Below, piece by piece: positions 1 through 11,782 of a stretch of DNA of 64,000 nucleotides; the first letter of the stretch is position 1; every line of letters starts with the position of its first letter. This DNA comes from Haliotis asinina (Eukaryota; Mollusca; Gastropoda; Lepetellida; Haliotidae): NCBI RefSeq assembly GCF_037392515.1, contig NC_090281.1:47096645-47160644 (forward strand), in the 5' to 3' direction. The notes under the pieces are model-generated. The model was not told the origin of the DNA. It searched no databases and worked only from the letters and a program-made list of their open reading frames with translations. The translations under genes and the position numbers were made by a program.

Positions 1-454
1 GAGAATTTCTTCTTCATGTACAAAAACACAGACTATTGCCTGTCAAGGGACACATAAAGTTTGGTTTGTTCAGATACAAATGAATAATACTGAATGTTTA
101 AATTCATTCTGAAATCAGTCTTGATTAACTTCATGTAATTTTAGCAGTGTCGAAGAATACCTGTCTCCATTCAGACAGTACAGCATCTGAGGACGATTAA
201 CAACTGTGTAGCATGGAAAGTTACAAATAATCTATGGCACCACACAGTCAGACTTGACGTATAGCTCCTTAATAAGCAATAACTGTCATTCAAGTAGCTC
301 CAGCAGTTTCTGTGTTTCTGTATCAAGCAGTGTGCAGAGGTCGCAAAGAGTATCGCAAGCACCATAATTCAAAACAAAATTATTTGAGACATCAAATTTA
401 GATTGCCACCAGTTGTACAATAGGGTTAAATTTCAGTTCACCAGTTAAATTGTG

Positions 455-460
455 TTTATT
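455..460 (-). promoter_or_regulatory. Polyadenylation signal AATAAA
   Basis: Minus-strand AATAAA about 130 bp past the stop of the zinc-binding gene, which supports 795-590 as its terminal exon. I see no exon that I can support in positions 1-454. Confidence 0.5.
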
Positions 461-589
461 GAAACTTTGACCATACTGAGACAGTTGAAAAAAATCTGTT
501 CCAATATACCCGCTCAAATCTGCTGCAAGACAGCAACTATGTGGTGGGCCAGTGTGAGATTTCTTTCCTCTTTCTTTGCAAAAAAGTTA

Positions 590-3500
590 TTAATGTTTTG
601 GCCACACAAGCTGCAATGTGTAACGTTGCTGACCATCATTCATTATAAAACATGGCCTTCTACCTTCAGGCATTTGCAGTTCAGCTGCAAGGGTTGTTGC
701 AAACAGTTTTGCTTCCTGCAGATATTTGTCTTTTTCTTCCTGTGAGGGCAAAGGTTTCAATTTCTTCGGTTTCTTAGGACGATCCAGTGCTAACCCTACA
801 ATGTAAATACAATGTCCTCTCATAATCTAAAGATAAAAATACAAACGAACATGGAGATCAAATATTTGATATCACATACCTCATGAAGATTTCTGAAGAT
901 TTATTGAAGATTAAGTGTTAGTAGTAACCCACAGACAGTGTTGTCCCAGGCATCTGGTAGTTTGGCAACAAAAGGAGATAACAAACAAACTATCATAGTT
1001 TCAAGTTTGTTTATTGGTTTGTATTACAAGGGGGTATGCACACTAAATCAAACACTTACACTTACCACCTTTGAAACTATGATCACTTATTTAACAACTT
1101 TTTCTCTAAGTTGAATAAAATTCTAAGATTTAAATTTTCAATTGGCAAGGTAAAATTATGAGGATTTGCATTATTAATTTGACTTTATTTGATTTATGTT
1201 TTTGTTTAAGGTAGATTTTATTGGTACATTCTCACTGCAAACAGACCACAGCTGCCTCCTACGACAAGAATAGTCACCGTTTGTGGCAAGCATGGGTTGT
1301 TGAAGATCTGTTTTAACAAAGAGCTTCATGGACATCAGTGATCTGAACATGACAGTTTGCAGAAAGTGTTCTCACCACAAGCATTACAGAGCAGGAGAGT
1401 CTTCCCTGTGGTCGGATCCATGTGAATTCTGGGGCTCGGCATGTGCTTGCTGCGTTTCACTCGGGAGCCTCGCTTTGACATCAGGGGGTTACATACATAG
1501 GAGGTCTTGCACAGGTCACAAGAAAAAGGCGTTCCTACAAAGTTACAGCATTTCATTATCACTACTACATCTGTATGTGGAGATAAAGAATGTCTTTGGT
1601 AGGGCAGAAATGATCACTTGATGATAATGTGACACATCAACCACAATACAGGACAATGCAACCACAATGCAAGTCCATGTTGGGGTACAGAAATTCAGCC
1701 GTTAGCAAGCGTCATCCTCAACAAGAAAGTTTAATTTCTTAGGCTTCCTTTACCACAGATAGGCCGATGATGTTGAACCTTCTGAGATTCATAGTTACAA
1801 CATCAGCACTGTGTCTGACACATGCATGTATAAAGTTTAAAGTCTAAATGACCCCATGTTTACTGAGGCCAAGGTGACAGCTGGAATGTGCTTCAGTGTT
1901 GTGTTTCTAATTGCAAGAAACATGTTTTGGAATTGTTTCCATACCAGGCTAAAAGGAGGAAGTTGCATACAGCAGGGTTTAGGATGATTGCTCTCAACCC
2001 AACCCAAAAGAAACGCATACTATGTTGTGTTTTAATAATATGCAAGTTATAGCAATTTACATGATTTTACACAAAAGAGTAATGTTGGACATTCTGAATG
2101 TGATAAGAAAATCAAAATGTTCATAGAAAATGTGTAATATGCTGGAGAAGAGATTGTAAAGGGGACAGTCTATAAAGAGCAGACATTATGAAAAGTTTTA
2201 AAGCATAATTAGGTGATCTGCCCAAATTTTGGTATACAGAGTGTCCATATGGATAGCAGTAAGATATCATTGCAGTACTCCCATTTGATCTTCTTTGTGT
2301 CTTCCATCTTGAGTCTGAGATGTCATCAGCCAAACTCCCTGAAACTGGCTTTTAAATTCCATTTTACTGATACTGTAGTAAAGTCATAAACTTGCAGGCG
2401 CATAAGAAAGTAAAAAGGTGGTCAGTTATACAGTTATCTTCACTTATTTTCTTTAGGTTCTATAGTGACAAACCACATTTCAATTTGTTGCTTCAATCTG
2501 AAAGACTAACCATTAGGTAACTTGTCATAGGGTCGATCAGGTGCAAAGGCTGATCCTGAGTTGTTTTTTTTCTTCTTCTTCTTGATATTCTGTCCTGAGC
2601 GGACTTTTGTTGAGGGATGTTCAAGGTCAAGGTCAGGTGAAAATGATCTTTTCTTTCTTCTCTCCCTTTCACTTTTCCGACTTCCTTGGCCTTCAAGTGA
2701 TGATGAACAGACAAACTCATCCATCTGCAAGACAATCAGGGTAACATGTGTCAGCGCCAAGTAATGTCCTTGACCTTCAAGTGAGGAACAAACTCATTCA
2801 TCTGCAAAATAACTATGGTAACATATGTTAGCACCATGTAACATCCTTGACTCGGTGGTTTGTACTCTTTGTAACATTCCACTAACAAATAAAGCAAGTC
2901 CAAACATTCATTTCTTTTCACCCATATACCTGAGATCAAGCCAATACCAGCTGAGAGAATATAGGTATTTAACATGAATATTGTGATTATGTCCCTTTGC
3001 TTTCTTAGACTTAAACCAGACATCACATGCAGCATGATGATGTTATTTGTCTGGTATTGAATCATAACAATTGATTCCCATGGTGCACTGACGCAGAAGG
3101 TAACTGGACATCAGTCTGTAAAAATACACAGAGTGAAACCAACAGTAAAGTTATGTGCTGTAATTATAGGCAATTATTATTTCAGCAACAAGTGATATAT
3201 TTGGATTCAAACATTAGGAAAATATAGATATGGAATACAATGTATTAGACTCACGATGATCGGTTATAACTAAGAGATGAAAACTCTAACAACATCAAAT
3301 AACTCAACTTGACAATCAACTGAGATCAAGGTTACTACATCCCAACAGCTTATAACCATCTATGAATATGCCAGTCAAGAATAACCCTACCATACATGCT
3401 GTCTATCTGCCTTCCTAGCCATAATCTGAAATCACAACAGCTATCTGTGATGTCATCACACCAGACATGAGCTTCCTAAGCTGTATAGCCTTCATGTATA

Positions 3501-3817
3501 TTTTCTCCTTGTACATAAGGCTGTGAACATGCAAAGATCGGTGTTACAACTGATCTTTGGCAACCCATGCTTGTCGAAAGGGGCAGCCAACGGGGTCGGG
3601 TGGACAACCTTGCTGACTTGGTTGATGCATGTCACCATATCTCACCGATGCTCATGATGTTGATCATTGGATTGTGTGTTCCTGACTTGATTATTTAAAC
3701 ACCAGCACAATATAACTGGAATATTGCTGTATGGCCTTAAAGTTTCACAACCAAACCAAACCAAAATATAATTATCTGCATTACCAGCTGGATAAGAGTG
3801 TCAGCCAGGATGACCAT
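590..3817 (-). CDS. Zinc-binding CxxC/CNACG-motif basic protein, four exons
   Basis: Exons on the minus strand are 3817-3785, 2724-2511, 1534-1376 and 795-590, joined in phases 0, 1 and 1; they total 612 bp, or 203 aa plus stop. The start ATG at 3817 has a good context (ACCCATGG) and gives an N-terminal helix MVILADTLIQL that runs into MDEFV. Residues 15-80 are charged and disordered, with a run of six lysines. The third exon carries a Cys-x2-Cys pair (CDLC) and, about 40 residues later, CNACG, the end of a GATA-like zinc knuckle, although the spacing is longer than in classical GATA fingers. The last exon is basic (RPKKPKKLKP) and then helical. A minus-strand AATAAA lies at 460-455. Nuclear location and nucleic-acid binding are inferences from composition. 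I do not recognise the family. The first exon is the least certain; the two central junctions are strong. Confidence 0.58.
1248..1312 (-). mobile_element. Fragment of molluscan SINE-like repeat (family 1)
   Basis: Short remnant matching the part around CAAGCATGGGTTG of the dispersed repeat seen whole at 24940-25205. It lies in the intron between the last two exons of the zinc-binding gene. Confidence 0.55.
2690..2845. repeat. Two-copy tandem duplication across a splice acceptor
   Basis: About 77 bp is present twice. Both copies hold, on the minus strand, a TTGCAG acceptor followed by ATGGATGAG or ATGAATGAG; the acceptors lie before 2724 and 2801. The left copy is continuous with the long open exon. 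The right copy runs into a stop after about 16 codons, so it is a decoy exon start. Confidence 0.7.
3533..3765 (+). mobile_element. SINE-like dispersed repeat (family 1)
   Basis: Diverged copy. It begins near CAACCCATGCTTGTCG, contains the GGTCGGGTGGACAACC and TTGGTTGATGCATGTCA blocks, and ends near the shared tail (ACTGGAATATTGCTGTATGG). Orientation is set so that the tail shared with the tRNA-headed SINE is 3'. Confidence 0.7.
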
Positions 3818-3929
3818 GGGTGAAGAAAGAGGAAAACGACTCTGAAGTCTTGGATGCCGCAGGTGCCATGCCAGATCCAAGACAGAGCGTGATCAAATCT
3901 ACAAAATTCCACGGATCCACGGAAAATTT

Positions 3930-3990
3930 TGAACACCTCAATGTTAATTTTGAACTGTTTGAAGCATGGGTATTGGATCGCACACTTCAG
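3930..3990 (-). repeat. Dispersed repeat with CCATGCTTCAAACAGTTC motif
   Basis: On the minus strand this reads as CCATGCTTCAAACAGTTC followed, after an AT-rich stretch, by TTGAGGTGTT. The same arrangement occurs on the plus strand at about 24562-24612 and 58207-58264, so it is an interspersed repeat and not unique sequence. Confidence 0.55.
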
Positions 3991-4599
3991 CCAATCTGTA
4001 TGCATCAAAAGATTCAAATCTTGCATGTTGCTGTTTTTTCCCGCATTTACTGTCTTAGTAAAATGTCTTAGTGTAATTCCCCTTCTTAATATTCACAAGG
4101 ACTACATTTTGACGTTTTGTCAAGATTTATTCACTGGAGCGCGAGACAAATCTTTTTGTACCCATTGCTAGATTCTGTAGACGCACAAGAAAAACAGATA
4201 GAGAGTCATCTCCCTTCCATCGATTTGCATTCATAGAACATTGGTAATTTCCATGCATAATTTGTGATTCAATGTTATTAGAAGAAGTAAAGAAGTACTA
4301 CTAGTAAGTACGGAATGCTTTGCCACTGGCAGGGGGTACACTGCAATGTACCTCGCTCATAAGTGGGGTACATTGATGATTATGCTTAGCCAATCAGAAA
4401 ATTACATTTATGTGTGAGGTAAGTTTATAGTAATGTCACTTTTGAGCAGCTTATTCACACCTAAGGTCAAAACGTTTTATAACTCTGCATCTTGCAGGTC
4501 CATGAGCTTGATCAGTGATAACACAGAAGGGACAAAATGTTTTGCATGCAAACTATATTCATAGGCATGTTTTCATGAAATCATTGTACAATGTTTTTT

Positions 4600-5150
4600 T
4601 ATTTGAGTTGTGTTGTTAATATCTGTGATTGTAGCATGTTTTATTATAAGGGTTGGACATGTTTTATTATCTGAGTTCTGTTATTACAATGTCTGTCATT
4701 GTAGCATACTCTGTTTTAGGGTTCTGCTTATTTTGTCATTGTAGGGTGATTTATTAGCAGGGTTTTCTTATTAATGTCTGTCATTGCTGGGTGTTTTATT
4801 GTTAGGGTTCTGTTATTATTGTGTCTGTCATTGTAGCATGTGCTTTTACTCAAATAGCATTCATAGTTGGCCCAATGTTGGGTCAACTATGAATGCTATC
4901 TGGGTATTAAGGCTCTGCTTATTTTGTCATTGTAGGGTGTTATATTATTAAGGTTCTCTTATTAATGTCTGTCATTGCTGGGTGTTTTATTGCAAGGGCT
5001 CTGTTATCATAATGTCTCACTGTAGCATGTTTTGTTATTAGGGTTCTTTTTTACTGTTATTGCAGGATGTTTTGTTATTAGGGTTCTCATTGATGTCAGT
5101 CCTTGAAGCATGTTTTATTACTAAGGATCTGCTATTAATGTCTGTCAGAA
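4600..5150. repeat. Degenerate tandem repeat, period roughly 55-60 bp
   Basis: Repeated blocks of the type TGTCTGTCATTGTAGCATG, TTTTATTATTAGGGTTCTG and TTATTAATGTCTGTCATTG, with point and length variation. No coding sense. A hairpin at 4854-4899 interrupts it. Confidence 0.65.
4854..4899. repeat. 46-bp hairpin
   Basis: ATAGCATTCATAGTTGGCCC pairs with the inverted GGGTCAACTATGAATGCTAT, giving a stem of about 21 bp with one G-T mismatch and a loop of about four bases. It stands alone in a degenerate minisatellite. Confidence 0.7.
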
Positions 5151-6690
5151 GTTTTCCTCCACTTCACAGTAACATGTCAGCAACATCGTCACAACACGGC
5201 GCCTCCACATCTGCAACATGCCCCCGTCATTGTAACTTGTATAACTTACTCAAGAAAACACTATTGAGAATTCGAAGCGTTCTACATTGTTTACCATCAA
5301 AATACTTCACGAACACTTTTCCTAAGACTTTGTTTGAAAGAAAATTCAAATATAACGAAATACACGGTGAACATTGTAATATGCATATCCACCTTATTGG
5401 GAAGATGAAACATCCCTGAGGTGAATGACAACTTACTGGAAATAACCCATTGTGTTCGACCGGAAGCGTGTGTTGGGAGAATACGCGATATTTACAAGTA
5501 GGAAATACGTCAATGTATCCGCATAATCTGTAAATTGTATCAAGCATGCGCATTGTTTGCATTACCTGTGGTGTACTTTACCTTTCAATGCGATATGCAC
5601 GTGGATTCCGTCAACTCTAAACCGAGAAACGGCCTGCACAAAAGTTCAGCGTTCCGCCATCACACTTGACCGTGAAAGGGTTCGTTGAACTCTCCCAAAG
5701 AGTGTTGAGAAGGAGTTGCTTCCCTTTGAACACCAGCGTTGCCAACACAAACGCAAAGTACTGGCAGGGATCATCAACAGTCTTCTCATCTCCCTGGTAT
5801 TGATGACTGTGATACAGGCGTAATATGCAGTTCAGCAAGATGTACATGTATTTTCTGCATATGTCTATTTCTTGTAACACATTCAGATGTATCGGCAGGC
5901 TTATCTCTGCAATCACAAATCAAATATGAAAAATAATTTACGGAATATGTAATGCAATAGATATAATACCAGCAGTCGCCTTTTATAAACAGCTACTGAA
6001 AACTTATATCGTTCAATTTCAAACCAATAATTTTGCAGATATTTTTCGGAGAAAACTAGTTGTTAGGTTTATTTAATTTAATCAGACTAAGACAGCATTG
6101 CATGGTTGCAAAAACCATACTGTATGTACTGATACAGTGGAGGGCGTGGGGAAAACCACAAAATTAAATTTGTGAAGTATATAGATGTGAATGTATTCTA
6201 TATAATATACTACACTGTGGGAATAAAGATGACCAGAAAAAAGAAAACAAACGAAACAAAACAAAGTAAACTGGAGCTGAATATTGGCCGGTGTGTTGAT
6301 ATTTTACAAATCGTGGTTATGCCTAAAATGGACATCTCTCCCAATGCATTTTAGAAATTTTACGTATCATCAGTAATAGTTTCAGTATGCAGCTTTGAGA
6401 ATAAAGCTATTTTCCTACCACTGATAAGATCTTGAGTGGGAATGAATGGCTTCCTGTGATGTTACATCGACAGAATAATTACCCTTATCGGTTGAATAGA
6501 TAACCATACAACAGAAAGAGCATCACGGCCTCGGCAAACATAGGTCCTACAATCACCAACATTTACGTGGAAACATATCATCGTTTTAGAGCGTTTGGTT
6601 TATTTTCTGTGATCTTATCTAGTTTGTAATATCAGTTTTGCCTTGATGACGCGAAGATGTGGTGGAAACGTTTTTGTGGAGTGTCAAGAT
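5151..6690. other. Gene-free stretch
   Basis: AT-rich intergenic DNA. A minus-strand open stretch at about 5800-5617 follows an acceptor-like ATACCAG but has no partner exon that I can find. Nothing else is supported. Confidence 0.4.
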
Positions 6691-6694
6691 GGGA

Positions 6695-7017
6695 ATGAGA
6701 AGCGATCGGGAAGCCAAGTGACGTCACTCGCTCACAAACACAGTGTTGTGCATTATTACTGCACAGCTACGATGAGAAAATATGAAATTTGAATCGAATG
6801 AACTGAATGAATGAATGCACCAAAGGTTTGGAGAGTTCTACATCCAATTATGTATATATGCTAGAATCAAACATATATTTTTGAAAAGATACAAAATGCA
6901 GTAATATTTGAAACATACAACAGAGCACAGTAAACTTTAACTCTTAGCTACAGATGATCATTGGTCATTATGTAAAAAACATGCATTGCTTGCTGTTCTC
7001 AAAAATACGGAATGCTG
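6695..7017 (-). mobile_element. LINE 3' UTR-like segment, copy 1
   Basis: About 320 bp that recurs in the same orientation at 8070-8395. Shared landmarks are AAGTGACGTCACTC, TATGAAATTTGAATCGAATG, GGTTTGGAGAG and the end AAATACGGAATGCTG. It directly follows the RT remnant at 7018-8040 in minus-strand reading, as the 3' UTR of that element would. Confidence 0.55.
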
Positions 7018-8040
7018 ACTAAGTTCCATGCACTAATGCGTTTTGCAATAATGTGCATGAACTTAGCCCAGCTATCAACAGTCATGCCCTGCTCTACCGG
7101 AGTAATGGAACCAAGGTATATCAGGACATACTCATCTTCACCATTCTTCAGTCTCATGTATGTGTCAAGACAGACGTTATCAACCAGACGCTCGTTCAGC
7201 GCATTTATGTTTTCTACCAGCTTGTCACAATATAGTATCTGATGTTTTGCATTGCTCTCACTTTCAGTCTCGCGTAACAGACGCAGCCCAGGTGTGACGG
7301 GCAGTATACCAAGCTGTATCAGAGCATAGACAGGAGGGGTGGCCGTGTTATACCACAAACGCAGGTTTTAGAGACGATGAGGAAAAGACGTGTATGAATA
7401 GCATTAAATCTCTGCTTGGACGCTTGTGGAGCTTACTCTCCCTTCAGTGTGTTTATGATGGCATATAGACTTCTGTACCGTGCAATTCCATACATTTTTG
7501 CATGAAAATTCTACTGTTGTCATGAATCTGAAAAACCATATTTGTGAGCTGCATTCAAAAGGTCATGGGCAATTGATCTTGTACTTTTAATCATAGTAGA
7601 CATATATTCCGCAAACCTTAAATACAACTTGAAGACAGGTTTCACAATACTGGTACTGGCTGAGCGACAGAGTCGACCCAGAAATAGGAGCTTTGATTCA
7701 TCAACTCTGCCTTGCATTGACCATAGTCCTAGAACCTGAATTGTAGCAACTGTAGGGGATCCTGTAGGGGAGATTCTGAACTCGTCTAGCAAAGTAGCAC
7801 TGGGCAGTTTCCATTTCGTTCATCTCAGTGTTGCCGATATATTGCTTCCTAACTCACATGCGTAGAATGCAGAAGGAATGATATAACTCTTTGTCAGATA
7901 TTGGACGACGACACGTGGTTTAATCCACCAGCTCTTAATCCTACATCTCGGAGTGAATTTATTGCCCTTAATTCTCGCCATGGCACAAACACGGGTTGAC
8001 ATTTCTCTGTATGGATGATGTACCACGCACAGTCAGTGTT
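7018..8040 (-). mobile_element. Degenerate LINE reverse-transcriptase C-terminal fragment
   Basis: Minus-strand reading contains, from 5' to 3', SYIIPSAFYACELGSNIS (the usual LINE RT pattern is YVxPxALYGCELW), then VDESKLLFLGRLCR (the usual xxKLxFLGRLC thumb-region motif), then a region ending in LIYLGS that resembles the C-terminal zinc-binding tail. These lie in different frames with frameshifts and stops between them (for example near 7390-7500), and the tail has lost its expected Cys residues. This is a dead, 5'-truncated non-LTR retrotransposon of a CR1/L2-like type; the clade is an inference. Confidence 0.65.
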
Positions 8041-8069
8041 GGATTTGATTGGAGGTCTCGTATGAACGA

Positions 8070-8395
8070 TTCAATGTGTGAAGGACAGGGCAAAGTGACG
8101 TCACTCATTCATAATCATTGTGTTGTGGATTGTTACTGCGCAGCTACTATGAGAAAAATGAAATTTGAATCGAATGAATGAATGTTCCTTATTTCCACTA
8201 AAGGTTTGGAGAGGTTATGCATCCAATTATGTATATATTTTAGAACCATCATATATTTGTGAAAAGACACAAAATGCAGCAGTATTTGAAACATACAACA
8301 GACCACAGTAAACTTTAACTTTTGGCTACAGGTGATCAGTGGTCAGTATGTAAAAAGCATTTATTGCTTGCTATTCTCCTAAATACGGAATGCTG
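8070..8395 (-). mobile_element. LINE 3' UTR-like segment, copy 2
   Basis: Second copy of the segment at 6695-7017. The two copies in the same orientation, each on the 3' side of minus-strand coding remnants, suggest two tandem truncated insertions of one family. To the right, 8400-9060 has only an unassigned minus-strand open stretch at 8726-8499. Confidence 0.5.
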
Positions 8396-9597
8396 GTATG
8401 AAATTTAAGAAACAGATATTACTACGTTTTCAAACAAATCGTTTTAAGATAAATGGTATCTGTGTACCAAAAGGCGAGAAATTCCTTATCTGCACGTTTC
8501 ACATCATTAGAACTTTAGCGTATGGATCTAATTTCAGCTGATGGAAACAGCGTTTGTATTTCAACACAGTGTTTGTTAATATGTAGTCAGTATTTTGTAA
8601 GTATTTCACAATCAGGCAGGGCCTTCTGTTTACAGGAAGCTCCTCATTCAGGGACAACAATCGCCTGAGCAGGATTATCCTTCCAGTCGCGGACCGACTG
8701 TACACGTCCTGCTGTGCGAGCAACACTTAAGTATGTCCCGTCACCTACTGCTGAGTTCGTAATGGCGACAAGTGGGCCCTATACCAAGTCGACCTAACCA
8801 GTGACTTGGAAACATACCTGCAGACTACAGGTTCTAACTATGTGGATATTTACTGCGTTGAAGGACTGTGATTGATGCTTCAAGGTAAATCAGCAATGTT
8901 TATGTTACATGAAAGGTAGTCAGGGTTGGACAGAAAGTAGCCTGGGCATAAAGACCTCAGCCTATCAAACCTTCCGATGTACCTCTAGATTGACAGGCTG
9001 AGGTAAGGTCAGGTGGCTGTGAACACTCACACGGTCATACAGAGTGTATATCTGGTCTTCCTCAGGGGTGTGGATGAGACAGCACCCCTCTCCGTCCCTC
9101 CCTCAGACGGGCGTGGTAAGTGTACCCGGTAACCACTGCCTCTAGCTCGGTGTGTCAGTAAATAAACAGTAATCAGTATGGTGTCATGTTCCGGGCCCTT
9201 TGCTTCCATCGTAACAATTATACTGTATATAACTATAAATAGTTACGATCGTGTACAGTATGTCATACAGGTATACTTTGAGTCAGCATGCTAGTATTGT
9301 GACATTACAGATAATGACGTAGCGTGTTACTTGAGTCGTCCTCGTCCGTTACACTTACAGCTATTGTATCCTCACAATTAAACACATAGGAGGTAATCAA
9401 GTAAAACAGAACAAAGACCGAGTAAACACCCAGACGCAGCGAGAGTAAACATGAACAAACACGAACACGTAAGAGGTAGAGACCACTTCCTGTTTACTGT
9501 CTACACAGTGTCTTGGGTGATCAGCTGGTTGTAGTGCTCGACTTCCAGGCTTGTCAGTTAACTGTATGATTTCCGAGCACAACATCCCATTTTTAAT

Positions 9598-9733
9598 ATA
9601 CTGGACGAAATAAGTAAGGGATAAGTTCGTATTTTTATGACTGTTATTTTATCAGTATGTCAATAAATAAATACATCATTATTCATAGTTTCAAAATTTA
9701 CAAATATCCCTATCTATTTTTGTCCAGTATATA
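9598..9733. mobile_element. Mariner-like MITE
   Basis: About 135 bp bounded by TATACTGGACGAAATAAGTA and, inverted, TATTTTTGTCCAGTATA. The termini are typical of mariner-derived MITEs with a TA target. The interior is AT-rich and has no transposase. Confidence 0.65.
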
Positions 9734-9799
9734 TTGCCCGAGCAGACATCCACTATGCAGAGAGTCAGACTACACGACTTATTCCGAGTTATCTGCAAG

Positions 9800-10045
9800 C
9801 CAAACATGTGGTGCAGGTGTCTTGAAATCACACATGTGGTGCAGCTGTCTTGAAATCACACATGTGGTGCAGGTGTCTTGAAATCAAACGTGTGGTTCAG
9901 GTGTCTTGAAATCACACATGTGGTGCAGGTGTCTTCAAGTGAACCATATGGTCCAGGTATGTTGAAGTCAACCATATGGTCCAGATGTCTTTAACTCAGA
10001 CATGTTGTTCAGGTATCTTCTACTCAAATATGTCGTCCAGGTGTT
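9800..10045. repeat. Minisatellite, ~28-bp unit
   Basis: About eight units of the form CACATGTGGTGCAGGTGTC plus TTGAAATCA, more diverged to the right, where CATATGGTCCAGG replaces CATGTGGTGCAGG. Confidence 0.75.
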
Positions 10046-10059
10046 CCCATGTCAGAAAT

Positions 10060-10650
10060 ATGTTAATGTTGTCAACAGGTCAGATATCTGTCATTTTTGT
10101 CAACAGATCAGACGTGTGTCGATGTTGTCAACAGATCTGACGTGTATCAATGTTGTCAACAGGTCAGATATGTTTCATTGTTGTCAACAGGTCAGACGTG
10201 TGTCATTAATTGTTGTCAACAGATTAGACATGAGTCATTGTCCACGGTTTAGCCGTGTCATTGTTGTCATTGTTGTCAATAGGACACACGTGCGTCATTG
10301 TTCTCAACAGGTCAGATATATGTCATTGTTGTCACCAGATCAGACGTGTATCAATGTTGTCAACGGATCAACCATGTGTCAAAAGATCACACTTGTGTCA
10401 TTGTTGTCAACAGATCAACAGATCAAACTTGTGTCATTGTTGTCAACAGATCAAGCTTGTGTCATTGTTCTCAACAGGTCAGATATATGTCATTGTTGTC
10501 AGCAGATCTGACGTTTATTGTTGTCAACAGATCATACATGTGTCGTTGTCAACATGTCAGTCATATGTCATTGTTGTCAACATATCAGACCTGTGTCATT
10601 ATTGTCAACAGACGAGACATGTGTCATTGTTGTCAACAGGCGTCGCTGTT
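10060..10650. repeat. Minisatellite, ~28-29-bp unit
   Basis: About twenty units built on TCATTGTTGTCAACAGATC followed by AGACGTGTG, with variable copies. Open frames across it are a by-product of the repeat. Confidence 0.8.
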
Positions 10651-11124
10651 ATCAACGGGTAAAGCATGTGCCAGACATATACATGACTACACGTTAATCT
10701 CACTTGCAGTATTGCAGGCACATGTATTACTCGCAAAGTGAAGGTATGTCAGCAAAAACATATTAGAGTAGGGTCGTAAGTTCAGTCCACATCACGTCAT
10801 TAATTCCTAATGTCGTCATTATATATCTAAATTGTCACACATAGGACAATTGGTTATTTTCTACTTTAATACTGTGTGAGAGTCTGTGCGTCACACTTAT
10901 CAACCTTCGCCAACCTATATAACTCGCAAAATGTTTTGTCCGCATATCAAGGAAAGTTATCAGAATTATTAATTTCATTAATTCCGTCCGTAAATCCTTC
11001 AGGAATAGTGTGTATATTTTGGGTTGGGTTTATTGTATTCAGTTGTACTATATACTTACTTCAGTCCACTGAGTCTTCCGTCTCGGACATATTTTCCCAT
11101 TGATGGGGGACTCATGAAGGTCCG

Positions 11125-11290
11125 GGTTAGAATGTATCTTCGGGAATCCATGCTGGTCGTTAGAGGCGACTAACGGAACAAGGGAGTCAGGCTGACTGAC
11201 TCGATTGACTCATGTCATCGATTATATACAGACCGCCACCATACAGCTGTAATATTGCTGAGTGCGGCGTAAAACTAAACTTACTCACAT
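11125..11290 (+). mobile_element. SINE-like dispersed repeat (family 1)
   Basis: Contains CCATGCTGGTCGTTAGAGGC, GACTGACTCGATTGACTCAT and the tail AATATTGCTGAGTGCGGCG with AAAACTAAACTTACTCAC. It is followed at once by a tRNA-headed SINE. Confidence 0.75.
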
Positions 11291-11301
11291 CCACACCCAT
11301 T

Positions 11302-11470
11302 GAGGGGCGGTTGGGTAGCCTAGTGGTTAAAGCGTTTGCTCCTCACCCCGAAAACCCGGGGTCGATTCCCCGCACGAGTACACGGGTGAAGCCCCCATCT
11401 GGTTTCCCCTTTCGTAATTCTGTTGGAATATTGCTAAGAGCGGTCTAAAAACAAAATCCCTCACTCACTC
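11302..11470 (+). mobile_element. tRNA-derived SINE (family 2)
   Basis: The head has a pol III A-box-like TAGCCTAGTGGTTAAAGCG and a B-box-like GGGTCGATTCCCCGC, followed by a body with CCCCCATCTGGTTTCCC and a tail GGAATATTGCTAAGAGCGG ending in a CACTCACTC run. This is the best-preserved copy in the window. Other copies are at 24222-24330 (+), 44781-44935 (-), 48032-48200 (-), 48372-48530 (-) and 59190-59352 (-). Confidence 0.8.
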
Positions 11471-11782
11471 TCCCCTTGAAGTTTCAGACGACACAGCAAA
11501 TAGTCGACGGAGAGGACGAGGGAGAGGTGTTGCTGTGGTGATGTGTATATAGCAGAAACATCCCAATGAAGAGGACGTCAGGAGAATGCTGTTTCTTTAC
11601 AGCGCTTTTGGGTGAGATAAGTAATAGGGTTCTTAGTTCCTCCAGTCAAATACCTGTTGCAGTCTGTCCGTTTCACGAATCCGCAGACTTCTTGTCTGTG
11701 AACAAGTGAATGAGTGGCTTCATCGCCACAAGTGAAAGTTTGAAATAGGCTGTCCTCCATTATTGTGTCATAGAATACTGGT

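Noticed and set aside
3061-3130. Minus-strand acceptor followed by TDVQLPSASVHHGNQLL
   Set aside because: No donor before the stop; cannot be placed in the zinc-binding gene.
5617-5800. Minus-strand segment ending in CDGGTLNFCAGRFSV, preceded by an acceptor-like site
   Set aside because: Could be a terminal exon, but no upstream exon of matching phase was found; kept out of the annotation.
6695-8395. LTR element reading of the two 320-bp direct repeats
   Set aside because: The enclosed RT motifs are of LINE type, and both repeats lie on the 3' side of minus-strand coding remnants; tandem LINE 3' ends explain it better.
8499-8726. Minus-strand open stretch with VNRRPCLIVKYLQNTDYILT
   Set aside because: Looks non-random, but I could not link it to the LINE remnant or to any gene.
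10002-10741. Overlapping open frames with repeated CHCCQQ or VIVVNRS
   Set aside because: Three frames of the same minisatellite are open, so none is informative.
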